The notes under the pieces are model-generated. The model was not told where the DNA came from. It was given only the letters and a program-made list of their open reading frames with translations, and did no database searches. Of a stretch of DNA of 64,000 bases, positions 9,246 through 19,134 are shown piece by piece. Source of the DNA: Chitinophaga niastensis (GTDB lineage Bacteria; Bacteroidota; Bacteroidia; Chitinophagales; Chitinophagaceae); the NCBI RefSeq assembly GCF_003014755.1, contig NZ_PYAW01000001.1:868001-932000 (forward strand), written 5' to 3'. The position numbers were made by a program, and so were the translations under genes. Positions within the stretch are counted from its first letter, which is position 1, and each line of letters begins with the position of its first letter.

Positions 9246-10601
9246 ATGAAGCGATTAAAGTTAACGCTTGTCCTCCTGATGGGGATAGGGGTGTATAATG
9301 GCTATGCTCAAACGCAGCTCACTTTACAGGAAGCGCTGAAGTTTGCACTGTCTAATAACAAACAATTGGCCCGGACAAAGCTGGATGAAGAAATGGGTAA
9401 GTATAAAACCCAGGAAGCCCGCTCCCAGGCACTGCCACAGGTAAATGTCAATGCCTCTTATACAGATAACCTGATGCTGCAGAAATCGCTCATCCCGGGT
9501 GCTGTTTTTGGTAAGCCAGATAGTTCTATACTGGTGGCTTTTGGTGTAAAGTATAATGCCACGGCCGGTGCTGAACTGAGTCAACAGATCTATAACCAGG
9601 CTGTTTTTACCGGTTTGAAAGCGGCTAAATCAGGCGAAGAATATTATGCGCTGCAAACAGAACAGTCTACTGAGAATGTGATTTATAATGTGTCCCAGCT
9701 TTATTATCAGCTGCTGGTTACACAGGAAAAAATTACTACGGTCAATGGCAATATTGAAAAACTGACACAGTTGGTAAGTGCTACTAAATCGCAGTTTGAT
9801 AACGGCCTCGCTAAAAAAATTGACCTGGACCGTATTAAGGTAAATCTGACGAATTACTTAACACAACGCATACAGTTGCAAAACCAATACGCCACACAGA
9901 CCAATAACCTGAAACGTGTGATGGGGATGCCTTTGCAATCAGCTTTCTCTCTCCCGCCGGCTTCCTTAAAGGAGATTGAAAACAAAGCTGCAGGCGTGTT
10001 ACAGTATGATGATATGAACATCGGTAGCAGAACAGAATTCAGGTTGCTGAAGAAACAGGAAGAACTGCAAATGTTTCAGAAAAAAGCATACCAGGCAGAA
10101 AACTACCCTTCCCTGTCGCTGTTTGGCCGCTATTCCTACAATGGTATGAGTAGTCAGTTTGCCTTTGCAAAAGATCCTTCCAATTCTACCAGCTGGTTTG
10201 GCGCGGCCGCTATCGGCGTATCGCTGAAGATCCCCATTTTTGATGGATTTGGACGTCGCTCTAAAGTAAGCCAGGCAAACGTTACACTGCGTCAGGTGAA
10301 TAAACAGCTGGAAGACACAGAGCTGTCGCTGAACACAGCATACGAAAATGCCAAACTACAGGTGAGAAGTAATTTATCTACCATCACCACACAAAAAGAA
10401 AACATGGACCTGGCCAACGAAGTATATTATTCTACACAGAATAACTATAAACTCGGTTTGGCTGGTTTAACAGACCTGCTGAATGCAGAAACATCCCTGG
10501 CAGATGCACAGAACAGCTACAACGAAGCACTGTTGCAGTACAAGCTGGCAGAATTGGAAATAATAAAGAGCAAAGGAAGTCTGAAAGATCTCCTAAACTA
10601 A
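9246..10601 (+). CDS. TolC family outer-membrane efflux protein
   Basis: A 451-aa outer-membrane channel of tripartite efflux pumps. It has an N-terminal signal peptide (MKRLKLTLVLLMGIGVYNGYAQ), then 'LTLQEALKFALSNNKQL' typical of the OEP repeat, long coiled-coil helices, and a second repeat starting near LGLAGLTDLLNAETSLADAQ. It is the first transport gene after two TetR regulators and is followed by the membrane fusion protein gene at 44 bases. Together these genes encode a complete envelope-spanning pump. Confidence 0.93.
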   Translation: MKRLKLTLVLLMGIGVYNGYAQTQLTLQEALKFALSNNKQLARTKLDEEMGKYKTQEARSQALPQVNVNASYTDNLMLQKSLIPGAVFGKPDSSILVAFGVKYNATAGAELSQQIYNQAVFTGLKAAKSGEEYYALQTEQSTENVIYNVSQLYYQLLVTQEKITTVNGNIEKLTQLVSATKSQFDNGLAKKIDLDRIKVNLTNYLTQRIQLQNQYATQTNNLKRVMGMPLQSAFSLPPASLKEIENKAAGVLQYDDMNIGSRTEFRLLKKQEELQMFQKKAYQAENYPSLSLFGRYSYNGMSSQFAFAKDPSNSTSWFGAAAIGVSLKIPIFDGFGRRSKVSQANVTLRQVNKQLEDTELSLNTAYENAKLQVRSNLSTITTQKENMDLANEVYYSTQNNYKLGLAGLTDLLNAETSLADAQNSYNEALLQYKLAELEIIKSKGSLKDLLN

Positions 10602-10645
10602 ACGTATAAACGAAAACAACGATAGAACACACAAACTATTTGCAG

Positions 10646-11716
10646 ATGAAAAAGTTTATAATCTGGGGCGTGGTAACAATAGGTGCAGTGGTACTGATCA
10701 TGTGGAAACTTAACGCGAATAAAAAAGCAAATGAAGCCAAAACTGAATTTGTTAAACAAAGCAATATCGGCGACATTCCTGTACTGGTACAACAGGTAAC
10801 CCGCAATGATTTTTCACAGGGATTCCTGGCCAATGGCAACTTTGCTCCTATCCGCGAATTGTCTTACCTGGCAGAAACTGCCGGCCGCATTACTAAACTG
10901 CTGGTAGATGAAGGCAGTGTAGTAAGACAGGGACAACCCATTGCTTACATTGATGGTCAGATCGTAAGTACAGACCTGGAATCTGCAAAAGCTAATCTCA
11001 ATCAGCTGAAAGTAGATAAAGAAAGATATGAAAGCGCTTTTCAAACAGGTGGCGTTACCCAAAAACAAATGGATGATGCCCGCCTGCAATATGAAATCGC
11101 TAAAACCCGCTATGAGGCTGCCAGCCGCCGTGTCAGCGACACCTACGTGAAAGCACCTATTTCCGGTATCATCAATAAAAAATATATCGAGCAGGGTGCT
11201 TATCTCTCTGTTGGTAATAAAATGTTTGACATTGTAGATGTATCCAGGCTGAAACTGGCTGTTACAGTGCCGGAGGAACAAGTGGTAAATCTGAAAGTAG
11301 GGCAAAAGGTACAGGTAACATCCAATGTATTCCCGGAAACCAATTATGATGGTACCATCACTTTTATTGCTGCAAAAGGTGATAACTCACTCAACTATCC
11401 AATAGAAATGGAAGTAAACAATTTTCCCGGAAAGCAGCTGAAAGCCGGCATGTACGGTACTGCACATTTCTCTTACCCTCAAACGGATAAAGCTATTTTC
11501 ATTGCACGCACTGCTTTTGTAGGCGGTGTAAACAGCAACGAAATATTTATCATGGATGGTAAAGTAGCAAAAAAACGCAAGGTGGTTGCCGGTCGTATTA
11601 TCGGCGACCAGGTAGAGGTACGGGAAGGGCTGAACGAAGGTGATACTGTTATCACCAGCGGTCAGATCAACCTGACAGAAGGTGCTACTGTAGCGGTACA
11701 ACGTGCCACCAAGTAA
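10646..11716 (+). CDS. RND efflux periplasmic adaptor (membrane fusion protein)
   Basis: About 356 residues from ATG 10646 (MKKFIIWGVVTIGAVVLIMW); a TTG two codons upstream is less likely. One N-terminal membrane anchor is followed by the split lipoyl/barrel-sandwich halves (AGRITKLLVDEGSVVRQGQPIAYID and the later VKAPISGIINKKYIEQGAYL), a helical hairpin between them, and a C-terminal beta-barrel with 'EGLNEGDTVITSGQINLTEG'. It links the inner-membrane RND pump to the TolC channel. It lies between these two genes. Confidence 0.93.
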   Translation: MKKFIIWGVVTIGAVVLIMWKLNANKKANEAKTEFVKQSNIGDIPVLVQQVTRNDFSQGFLANGNFAPIRELSYLAETAGRITKLLVDEGSVVRQGQPIAYIDGQIVSTDLESAKANLNQLKVDKERYESAFQTGGVTQKQMDDARLQYEIAKTRYEAASRRVSDTYVKAPISGIINKKYIEQGAYLSVGNKMFDIVDVSRLKLAVTVPEEQVVNLKVGQKVQVTSNVFPETNYDGTITFIAAKGDNSLNYPIEMEVNNFPGKQLKAGMYGTAHFSYPQTDKAIFIARTAFVGGVNSNEIFIMDGKVAKKRKVVAGRIIGDQVEVREGLNEGDTVITSGQINLTEGATVAVQRATK

Positions 11717-11756
11717 GTGAGGAATTGTATCTGGTGATTGACCAAATTTTTGCAAC

Positions 11757-14700
11757 ATGAAGATTACTGAAGTATCCATAAAACGACCTACAATAGTGGT
11801 GGTGGTATTTACCATCCTCACCCTGTTGGGCGTAATGAGTTATAAATCGTTGAACTACGAGCTGCTGCCAAAGTTCAGCTCCCCGGTGGTAACTATTGCT
11901 ACCATTTATCCGGGAGCTTCGCCTAAAGAGGTGGAGAGTACCATTACCAAAAAGATAGAAGATGCGGTAGCATCTATGGAAAAGATCAAGAAGATTATTT
12001 CTAAATCTTCTGAAAGTCTTTCTGTTATTACTGTTGAGCTGAATAACGATGCCAATGTGGACATTGCATTGCAGGATGCGCAACGTAAGGTAAACGCCAT
12101 CCTGGCTGATTTGCCGGGAGATGCCAAACCACCTTCTCTCAATAAGTTTTCGCTGGACGATCTGCCGATCATGACATTGTCTGTCACCGCTAAAATGGAT
12201 GACAAACAATTTTATGACCTGGTAGATAAAAAGCTGCAACCACTGTTATCCCGTTTGCCGGGCGTAGCACAGGTTTCGCTGATTGGTGGACAGGAACGTG
12301 AAATACAGGTAAATGTGGACCCTAAAAAAATGCAGGCATTCAATTTATCTATTCTGCAACTCCGTCAGCTGATCACCAATGCCAACCTGGACTTTCCTAC
12401 TGGTAAGGTGAAAACAGCGAATGAGCAGATCCTGATCCGTTTGGCCGGTAAGTATAAGAACGTGGATCAACTGCGTAACCTGGTACTTAAAACCAATGAA
12501 AATGGCACCCAGGTGCGTTTAACAGACGTAGCAGATGTACAGGATTCTCAGAAGGATGCAGAGCGTATTGCCCGTGTAGATGGTGTAAGCGCTATTGCGC
12601 TGCAGGTGCAGAAACAAACAGATGCCAATGCGGTAACGGTAAGTGAAGAGATGAAAAAAGCGATCAGCCGCATACAAAGCGATTATGCAGCGAACGATCT
12701 GAAAATATTAGTGGCAAATGATTCATCAGACTTTACACTGGAATCTGCAGACTCGGTAATACATGACCTTATCCTGGCGGTAGCGCTGGTGGCTGTTGTG
12801 ATGCTGTTGTTCCTGCACAGTATACGTAGTGCCTTGTTTGTTATGATCTCCATTCCGGCCTCTTTGATAGCTACTTTCATAGGCATGAAGCTGATGGGCT
12901 TTTCGCTCAACCTTATGTCGCTGTTGGGTTTGTCGCTGGTGGTAGGTATCCTGGTGGATGATGCCATTGTGGTACTGGAGAATATTTACCGGCATATGGA
13001 GATGGGTAAAAACCGCGTGCGTGCCGCGTTTGATGGGGTGAAAGAAATTGGTTTTACCGTTACTTCCATTACCCTGGTAATTGTGGTGGTATTCTTACCG
13101 ATCTCTCTGACCAATGAGCTGGTATCAAAGATCGTACGTGAGTTCTGTGTGGTGGTAATGATATCTACCATGTTGAGTTTATTATCTTCCTTCATGATTG
13201 TTCCGCTGTTATCCTCCCGCTTCGGTAAACTGGAACATATTACAGGTAAGAACTGGTTTGAGAAATTTATCCTTTGGTTTGAAAGACAATTACAACGTTT
13301 CACCAACTGGATGACAAGTGTCCTGAAATGGGCCCTGCATCATAAAGCCATTACGCTGATAGCAGCAATAGGCTTGCTGTTTCTCTCCTTCATGCTGGTG
13401 GGCAAAGGTTATATCGGAGGTGAATTTATTCCTACCGGCGACCGCGGACAATTTATTGTGATGCTGGAAATGCCTAAAGACGCTTCCGTACAACAAACTA
13501 ATCAGGCTACCAGAACGGCAGAACAATATCTCAATAAAAAACAGGAAATAACGCGTTTGATCACCACTGTAGGACAAACCAGTGAAGATGGTTTTGGTAA
13601 TTCGCAATCCACTGCATATAAATCAGAGATCACTGTTATGTTGGTGGATCCTGAAAAACGTAAGGACGCTTCTGATATTTACGCCGCCAAGGTGAAGAAG
13701 GAACTGAAAGCGATATTACCAGGGGTGAAAGTAAAAACCACGAATGTGAGCATTCTTGGTACTGCAGAAAGAGCGCCGGTAGAGTTGGTAGTAATGGGTA
13801 CTGAGCTCGATAGCGTAATGAACTATGCTAAAATAGCGATGGATACCCTGAAAACTGTCAGTGGTGCTACGGAAGTGAAACTGTCTGTAGAAGATGGTAA
13901 CCCGGAAATTAATGTGCAGGTAGATCGTGATAAGATGTCAGCTTTAGGGCTTACGCTTGATGCAGTGGGTGGTACCATGCAAACGGCTTTCAGCGGTACT
14001 GCAGATGATTCCAAAGTGAAGTTCCGTCAGGGTGATTATGAATATGACATTAATATTCGTTTTGATGAATTCAACAGGAAGAACATCCAGGACGTTTCCA
14101 ATATTCAGTTTATTAATGATAAAGGGCAACTGATTAAGCTGTCGCAGTTTGCTGCTGTAACAGAAGGGTCAGGCCCCAGCCACCTGGAAAGAAGGGACAA
14201 AAATACGTCCGTATCTGTGCAGGCGCAGGTAATGGGACGCCCTTCCGGTACCGTTACACAGGAGTTTGCGGCTAAGCTGGCGAAAATGAGCAAGCCAACC
14301 GGTATCAGTTACCTGTTTGCCGGTGATGCAGAAAACCAGGGTGATTCCTTTGGTACAATGGGCGCAGCATTGCTGATCTCTATTGTGCTGGTGTACCTGA
14401 TCATGGTGGCATTATATGATAACTATATTTATCCTTTTGTGGTATTGTTCTCTATTCCTTTGGCCATTATCGGTGCATTGCTTGCACTGGCGCTGACCAA
14501 TAATACGCTGAACATCTTTACTATATTGGGTATGATTATGTTGATAGGTCTTGTTGCGAAGAATGCGATCATCCTGGTGGATTTCACCAACCAGATGAAA
14601 GAACAGGGCCAAAGCACCTTCCAGGCGCTGGTACATGCCAATAACGCGCGTTTACGTCCTATCCTCATGACAACCATTGCGATGGTGATTGGTATGTTAC

Positions 14701-14939
14701 CTATTGCGCTGGCAACAGGTGGTGTGGCCTCTACTAAAAATGGTTTGGCTTGGGTAATTATTGGTGGGTTGATCAGCTCTATGTTCCTGACACTGATTGT
14801 AGTGCCGGTAGTATACATGGTAGTAGATAAGATCATGGCGAAGTTTGGCATTGGCAAGTTATCTACCAAACGCTATATCAGACAGCGTATGGTGGCAACT
14901 TATGAAGAAGTGCCGCTAAATGAAATTCATTCGAATTAA
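11757..14939 (+). CDS. RND family multidrug/hydrophobe efflux pump (HAE1 type)
   Basis: A 1060-aa inner-membrane proton-driven transporter of the AcrB/MexB type. The start MKITEVSIKRPTIVVVVFTI gives TM1; two large periplasmic loops follow TM1 and TM7; 'GLSLVVGILVDDAIVVLENI' in TM4 carries the paired Asp residues of the proton relay. The length is that of the family. It is the last gene of the TetR-TetR-TolC-MFP-RND unit and ends just before a strong terminator. The substrates are likely toxic small molecules; they cannot be deduced. Confidence 0.95.
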   Translation: MKITEVSIKRPTIVVVVFTILTLLGVMSYKSLNYELLPKFSSPVVTIATIYPGASPKEVESTITKKIEDAVASMEKIKKIISKSSESLSVITVELNNDANVDIALQDAQRKVNAILADLPGDAKPPSLNKFSLDDLPIMTLSVTAKMDDKQFYDLVDKKLQPLLSRLPGVAQVSLIGGQEREIQVNVDPKKMQAFNLSILQLRQLITNANLDFPTGKVKTANEQILIRLAGKYKNVDQLRNLVLKTNENGTQVRLTDVADVQDSQKDAERIARVDGVSAIALQVQKQTDANAVTVSEEMKKAISRIQSDYAANDLKILVANDSSDFTLESADSVIHDLILAVALVAVVMLLFLHSIRSALFVMISIPASLIATFIGMKLMGFSLNLMSLLGLSLVVGILVDDAIVVLENIYRHMEMGKNRVRAAFDGVKEIGFTVTSITLVIVVVFLPISLTNELVSKIVREFCVVVMISTMLSLLSSFMIVPLLSSRFGKLEHITGKNWFEKFILWFERQLQRFTNWMTSVLKWALHHKAITLIAAIGLLFLSFMLVGKGYIGGEFIPTGDRGQFIVMLEMPKDASVQQTNQATRTAEQYLNKKQEITRLITTVGQTSEDGFGNSQSTAYKSEITVMLVDPEKRKDASDIYAAKVKKELKAILPGVKVKTTNVSILGTAERAPVELVVMGTELDSVMNYAKIAMDTLKTVSGATEVKLSVEDGNPEINVQVDRDKMSALGLTLDAVGGTMQTAFSGTADDSKVKFRQGDYEYDINIRFDEFNRKNIQDVSNIQFINDKGQLIKLSQFAAVTEGSGPSHLERRDKNTSVSVQAQVMGRPSGTVTQEFAAKLAKMSKPTGISYLFAGDAENQGDSFGTMGAALLISIVLVYLIMVALYDNYIYPFVVLFSIPLAIIGALLALALTNNTLNIFTILGMIMLIGLVAKNAIILVDFTNQMKEQGQSTFQALVHANNARLRPILMTTIAMVIGMLPIALATGGVASTKNGLAWVIIGGLISSMFLTLIVVPVVYMVVDKIMAKFGIGKLSTKRYIRQRMVATYEEVPLNEIHSN

Positions 14940-14992
14940 GATATTTTAAAGAGATGTTACTAACAGTGTAACAGTTGTAGGTTTAGGTAATA

Positions 14993-15021
14993 GCCGGGAT
15001 ATTCATATCCCGGTTTTTTTT
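14993..15021 (+). terminator. Rho-independent terminator of the efflux operon
   Basis: CCGGGATAT pairs with ATATCCCGG around a short loop, followed by TTTTTTTT. It is 54 bases after the RND gene stop. Confidence 0.92.
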
Positions 15022-15084
15022 GTTTTCTTTGATTTTAACAATAATTCCTTTCCTTTTCACATTCCCTCCTCTCTTCCTTCCCAT

Positions 15085-15092
15085 TACCTTTG
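15085..15092 (+). promoter_or_regulatory. Candidate -7 box for the beta-propeller gene
   Basis: TACCTTTG matches TAnnTTTG. Transcription would start about 6-8 bases later, near 15099, which makes the ATG at 15101 an almost leaderless start and favours the second ATG at 15110. Confidence 0.45.
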
Positions 15093-15109
15093 TTTCATAA
15101 ATGATTCTT

Positions 15110-15985
15110 ATGAAAAAGTATTTCCCCCTTTTAGCGTTATTGTTTTTTCAATTTACTGTTCAGGCACAACAAACGATCACCGGATTAGCGATGCCGGAGA
15201 GTGCTGTGGCTTATAAAGACGGTTATTTTGTATCTGAAATAGGTACCAAACTGGAACCTTTGGCGAAAGATGGCGATGGCGCTATTTCTTTCATCAATAA
15301 TGCCGGCAAATTAGTGGCGTTTAAATATTTTGATGATACACTTAATTCTCCCAAAGGATTAGAGATTATTGGGAATGTTATATATGTGGCTGATATAGAT
15401 CGTCTGAAAGGCTATAATATTGACACAAGAAAAAAAGTATTTGATCTGAACCTCGAAGGTAAAGTGACATTGCTCAACGATCTAAGCAGTGCCGGTGATA
15501 GTTTTTTAGTGGTAACAGATTCTTTCAAAGATGATGTTTTACTGGTAAATGTTTTCACAGCTACTTACACTATTCTGAAAGGTAGTATTCCTGTTCCTAA
15601 TGGTGTATTATATGATGCACATACAGATGAGGTATATGTATGTTCTATGGGTAATAATTTAGATGGTACCGGAACATTATTTAAGAAAAAACTGCATGAC
15701 GGCAACGCAGCATTTGAGTTAATGGAAGGCGCTCCTGTTGGCCTTTTTGATGGTATTGTTCAGTTAGATGATAATCATTTGCTGATATCAGACTGGATTA
15801 CGATCAAAGATCCGACAAAAGGTAATTTATACGTATATGATATCGCTGCCAAAAGTTATCGCAGGATCGAAGTGAAACGTTCTCCCGCGGATATTGCGCT
15901 GGACAGGAAAAACCACCAGCTGTTGATCCCGCAATTATTGGATAACAGATTGGAGGTATTACCATTGACGAAGATCGGATTGTAA
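15110..15985 (+). CDS. Secreted SMP-30/gluconolactonase-like beta-propeller protein
   Basis: About 291 residues. A signal peptide (MKKYFPLLALLFFQFTVQAQ) directs it to the periplasm. The rest shows repeated propeller blades (GLAMPESAVAYKDGYFVSE, SPKGLEIIGNVIYVADID, GVLYDAHTDEVYVCSMGN, SPADIALDRKNHQLLIP) typical of SMP-30/gluconolactonase or NHL-type folds. Catalytic metal ligands could not be assigned, so the enzyme activity is uncertain. The start at 15110 is chosen because of the -7 box and signal peptide. Its stop is only 3 bases from the stop of the convergent methyltransferase gene. Confidence 0.7.
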   Translation: MKKYFPLLALLFFQFTVQAQQTITGLAMPESAVAYKDGYFVSEIGTKLEPLAKDGDGAISFINNAGKLVAFKYFDDTLNSPKGLEIIGNVIYVADIDRLKGYNIDTRKKVFDLNLEGKVTLLNDLSSAGDSFLVVTDSFKDDVLLVNVFTATYTILKGSIPVPNGVLYDAHTDEVYVCSMGNNLDGTGTLFKKKLHDGNAAFELMEGAPVGLFDGIVQLDDNHLLISDWITIKDPTKGNLYVYDIAAKSYRRIEVKRSPADIALDRKNHQLLIPQLLDNRLEVLPLTKIGL

Positions 15986-15988
15986 TAA

Positions 15989-17575
15989 TTATTTTCTTGC
16001 CATCAACAGCATATGCGATACAGGAAATGGAATGGGCAAGGGTACATTATTTTTGCACGGGCGCATCAGTTGTACCTTTCCTTCCAGCCTGTTTTTTACG
16101 ATCCACTCATTGCGGTAAGTATTGGATAAATTATCGAGCCTTAACCCCGCTTCTTCCAGGGCTGATTTCCAGTCATTATAATTCCAGAAACAAAATGTTT
16201 CATGCATTTCACTAAGCCAGTTATCGTGATAATCTTTTTTAAAGAGAAATTCACAGGCGTTTTGCATGGTGAGTTGGCAATACGTTTTTCCGTCGATGTT
16301 TACCCATTCGTGTGGCAACTTAAACCCTTCGTGCTGGCGGAAATCCTGTGCAAAACGTTTAAACAGGGCAAGCGTGGATAACTTCCCCAGGTATTCGGCC
16401 AGTTCATGCGTGCCGGCATTTTCCGGCATAAGGATATCATTTTGTCCGTCTTCTTCATTGAGCCACAGCAATATTGTTTCTTCCTTATTTTCCGGGCCTA
16501 CCACATCACGATTAATCCATACGCCACCAGGTACTAACTCATGGTAACGGTTACGGATAAACGCAATTAAGTCCTCCCTGCTGCCATAAGATTCTATTTC
16601 ATGTGTGAGCGAAGACGTGTGGATGGTATTCATGCTGCCGGCTTCAAACACAAGACTTGTGACCGCATTCTTTTGTGAGAAAAAAACAGATGGGTTGGCG
16701 AATTCGCCGTTGTGTTTGCGTTGCAGACAGATGTCGTACAAATGCCGGGATACCTCAATGCCGTAAAAATCGCATTCATGGAGACGATCATCTTCACAAG
16801 CCATTTTGATCCAGGAGCCTACAGCACAGCCGATATCGCCGATGGTGCCGGGTTGGATATAAGGTGCTGTTTCGCGGTATTTGAGGGCCGCAATATCATC
16901 CATCTGTTTTACATATACGTTATAGTCGCGGGTAGCGGTAAGATCCCCATCTGCTCCTATGATAGGGTCTTTCAGGATATGTTGTACCTTCTCTCCTACT
17001 CCGTACAACGACCATATTTTGAAAGATGCGGGATGCATCTGATCAAGTATTGTTTTGTTTTTGCGCCATTCGCCCGCTTGTGCAATCTGTTTTACGATAT
17101 CCCATGGCATGGGCTGTGTAAATTGATTGGTGGCCGGGTCCCATTCTGCCGGCAGTACTTTGAACCCATGATGCAGGTACATTTCTTTTACACCGGTGGA
17201 GCAAATCACGATGGTATTTTCCGGCGTAAGCGCATGTGCGCCTTCGCTGGAATGACGTATAGTCTTAACCGTATATTCTGAGAAATCTGTTATTACTCCT
17301 ACGTCGTCGATGCCATAAACAAATGCCGGTACATCCAGCGAGTTAGAAAATTCCTGGATGATCATGGCGCGGAGGTAGAATGGTACCGGGTTTCGCTTGG
17401 TGCCCAGGTGATTTGCTGAAGTTACAGCAAAGATAACCCCTTCAATTTCCTGGGGGACTAACGGTGTGCCATATACGTCTATTTCACCTTCCAGTTTACA
17501 CTTGATCAGGCGATTCAGATATTTAAACTGGAAATCCGTCAACAGATGGTGACGTCCGGGAATGAGTAAATACAT
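15989..17575 (-). CDS. NMNAT-like N-terminal domain fused to a SAM-dependent methyltransferase domain
   Basis: A 528-aa protein. Residues about 205-420 look like a class I methyltransferase: GTIGDIGCAVGSWIK is the glycine-rich SAM loop (motif I), followed by FYGIEVSRHLYDIC. The first 190 residues resemble the nucleotidyltransferase (NMNAT/PPAT) fold: GRHHLLTDFQFKYLNRL takes the place of the HxGH segment, RNPVPFYLRAMIIQEF parallels the 'NPfxxxxRxxMI' helix of the NMN adenylyltransferase encoded nearby (RKNPLDFYTRERMIKQQF), and VLPAEWDP fits a later strand. The HxGH motif itself is missing, so adenylyl transfer is doubtful. It is downstream of the NAMPT gene but behind a terminator-like hairpin. 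The substrate is unknown. Confidence 0.65.
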   Translation of the reverse strand: MYLLIPGRHHLLTDFQFKYLNRLIKCKLEGEIDVYGTPLVPQEIEGVIFAVTSANHLGTKRNPVPFYLRAMIIQEFSNSLDVPAFVYGIDDVGVITDFSEYTVKTIRHSSEGAHALTPENTIVICSTGVKEMYLHHGFKVLPAEWDPATNQFTQPMPWDIVKQIAQAGEWRKNKTILDQMHPASFKIWSLYGVGEKVQHILKDPIIGADGDLTATRDYNVYVKQMDDIAALKYRETAPYIQPGTIGDIGCAVGSWIKMACEDDRLHECDFYGIEVSRHLYDICLQRKHNGEFANPSVFFSQKNAVTSLVFEAGSMNTIHTSSLTHEIESYGSREDLIAFIRNRYHELVPGGVWINRDVVGPENKEETILLWLNEEDGQNDILMPENAGTHELAEYLGKLSTLALFKRFAQDFRQHEGFKLPHEWVNIDGKTYCQLTMQNACEFLFKKDYHDNWLSEMHETFCFWNYNDWKSALEEAGLRLDNLSNTYRNEWIVKNRLEGKVQLMRPCKNNVPLPIPFPVSHMLLMARK

Positions 17576-17623
17576 GGCGTGAAGTTAAGAAATGAAGTCA
17601 TTCATTTAACCGGATGTTTATTG

Positions 17624-17662
17624 GAAAACAGAAACCCCTCCGGAAGATAATTCCCGGAAGGG
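17624..17662 (-). terminator. Terminator-like hairpin after the NAMPT gene
   Basis: On the minus strand CCCTTCCGG pairs with CCGGAGGGG (one mismatch) over an AT-rich loop, followed by TTTCTGTTTTCC. It lies between the NAMPT stop and the methyltransferase start and would reduce or end read-through. Confidence 0.6.
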
Positions 17663-17701
17663 CTGAGGTAAACGGTTTTGGAAGAAATAAAAATTACTTT
17701 T

Positions 17702-19117
17702 TTACAGCGCAGCTGTTTTGCGTACTTCCTCAAACGTATAGCTTTTAGTGACTACACCGTTTTCGAAAACTGTTTGTAAAATATCTGTAGCTGCAGGTTC
17801 TTCTGCGGCGGTAATAGTTTTGAAGTTGCCGTTTTCTTTTATCAGCTTGAGTTTGCCGGCTTTTGATTTTTTGAAAGAGGTACGCAGATGTCCGGTAGCA
17901 TCCAGTTCTACCGGCATTTTTTGTACGTTGATGCCTTTACCGTTCACTTCTGCGTAAGCGCATTTGAGTGCAAACTCTTGTGTGTCGCGGTTTACACGTT
18001 GGAGTAAGGCGCCGCCCATGCCCAGTACCAGGTTTTCAGCGCTGATACCGGCTTGTTTTAAGGCTTCGAATATGCCGGGTATGGAAGAATAACTGATGCC
18101 GTCGCCTTGAATTACGCGTACCTGTGGTGGTAATACTTTAAAACCTTTTTCATTGGTAGTGTAACCAAATTTGTTCATCAGTATTTCAAATATCCGGAGC
18201 AATGTTTGTACCGGATCACCGCTATCAGGGCGGATTACGAGTGTACCTTCCCTATTGAGGATCTGTTCTTTTAATTCAGTACCCCAGTATTCTTCGCAGG
18301 CACGGAAAATATTGTAGGAGTCGGATACACAGGCGATAGTGCCGGTAGGGAAAGTATTCAGTATGTGTTTAAAGATCTCCAGTTCTCCTGCTTCTCCCAG
18401 TAAGGTACAGATAGAGTGCTCGGTAGCTGGGATGGACAAACCTGGAGCTGTTGGAGCATTATAATAACGTTTGGCAAAAATAGATCCCGGGATAGTGTCG
18501 CTGCCGGAGAAGCTCACCAGATGGGCACTTCCGCCGATACCTGCACTTTCTACAGCGCTGGCGCCACGGAACCCAAAATCGTTGAGTACGAAATCGATGC
18601 CTGCAAAGGCTGCTGCACTGGCGGTATCGTTGTAATATTTTTTCACCACTTTTTTAATTTCGCGGGATACAGAGGCGACCGTGCAGGGGTACCACACCTG
18701 CATGAGCAGTGTTTCCAGGAAGTTGGTGAGCCAGAAACATTCGGGGTCGGTGTTTTCGATGGTCATCAGCACATTTCGTACAGGCACTACCGTGCCTTCT
18801 GGTACTGCTTTAATGCGAATGGGTAATTTGCCGCCATGTTTGTTGATAATATATTCAAAGTTGCTGCGATCAAACACATCTTTTCTGCCAAAAACCTCCA
18901 GCAGTGTAGCTTCTGCTTCATCGAGCTTTTCTTTGGTGAATACTACGCCGGCTAAATATTCTTTCAGGAAATATTGCAGACCGTAGAATACGGTTTCTTC
19001 AAATTTGCCGCCACGGCTTTCCAGGTAGGAGTAAATAAATTGTGTACCGGGAATGTACAGTTTATGGTGAGAGTATTTGTAAGCGTCGGCCAGTAGGATC
19101 AGATTTTCCTTAGTCAT
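17702..19117 (-). CDS. nadV: Nicotinamide phosphoribosyltransferase (NAMPT/NadV)
   Basis: A 471-aa enzyme that makes NMN from nicotinamide and PRPP, the entry step of the deamidation-free NAD salvage route. Visible NAMPT features are the N-terminal NLILLADAYKYSHHKLYIPG, the DFGFRGASAVE loop, the catalytic-His segment PATEHSIC and the phosphate-binding RPDSGDP. These distinguish it from nicotinate phosphoribosyltransferase. Its start is 17 bases after the stop of the NMN adenylyltransferase/Nudix gene, so the two form an operon that converts nicotinamide to NAD in two steps. Confidence 0.93.
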   Translation of the reverse strand: MTKENLILLADAYKYSHHKLYIPGTQFIYSYLESRGGKFEETVFYGLQYFLKEYLAGVVFTKEKLDEAEATLLEVFGRKDVFDRSNFEYIINKHGGKLPIRIKAVPEGTVVPVRNVLMTIENTDPECFWLTNFLETLLMQVWYPCTVASVSREIKKVVKKYYNDTASAAAFAGIDFVLNDFGFRGASAVESAGIGGSAHLVSFSGSDTIPGSIFAKRYYNAPTAPGLSIPATEHSICTLLGEAGELEIFKHILNTFPTGTIACVSDSYNIFRACEEYWGTELKEQILNREGTLVIRPDSGDPVQTLLRIFEILMNKFGYTTNEKGFKVLPPQVRVIQGDGISYSSIPGIFEALKQAGISAENLVLGMGGALLQRVNRDTQEFALKCAYAEVNGKGINVQKMPVELDATGHLRTSFKKSKAGKLKLIKENGNFKTITAAEEPAATDILQTVFENGVVTKSYTFEEVRKTAAL

Positions 19118-19134
19118 ATCTCAATGTTTTAGTC

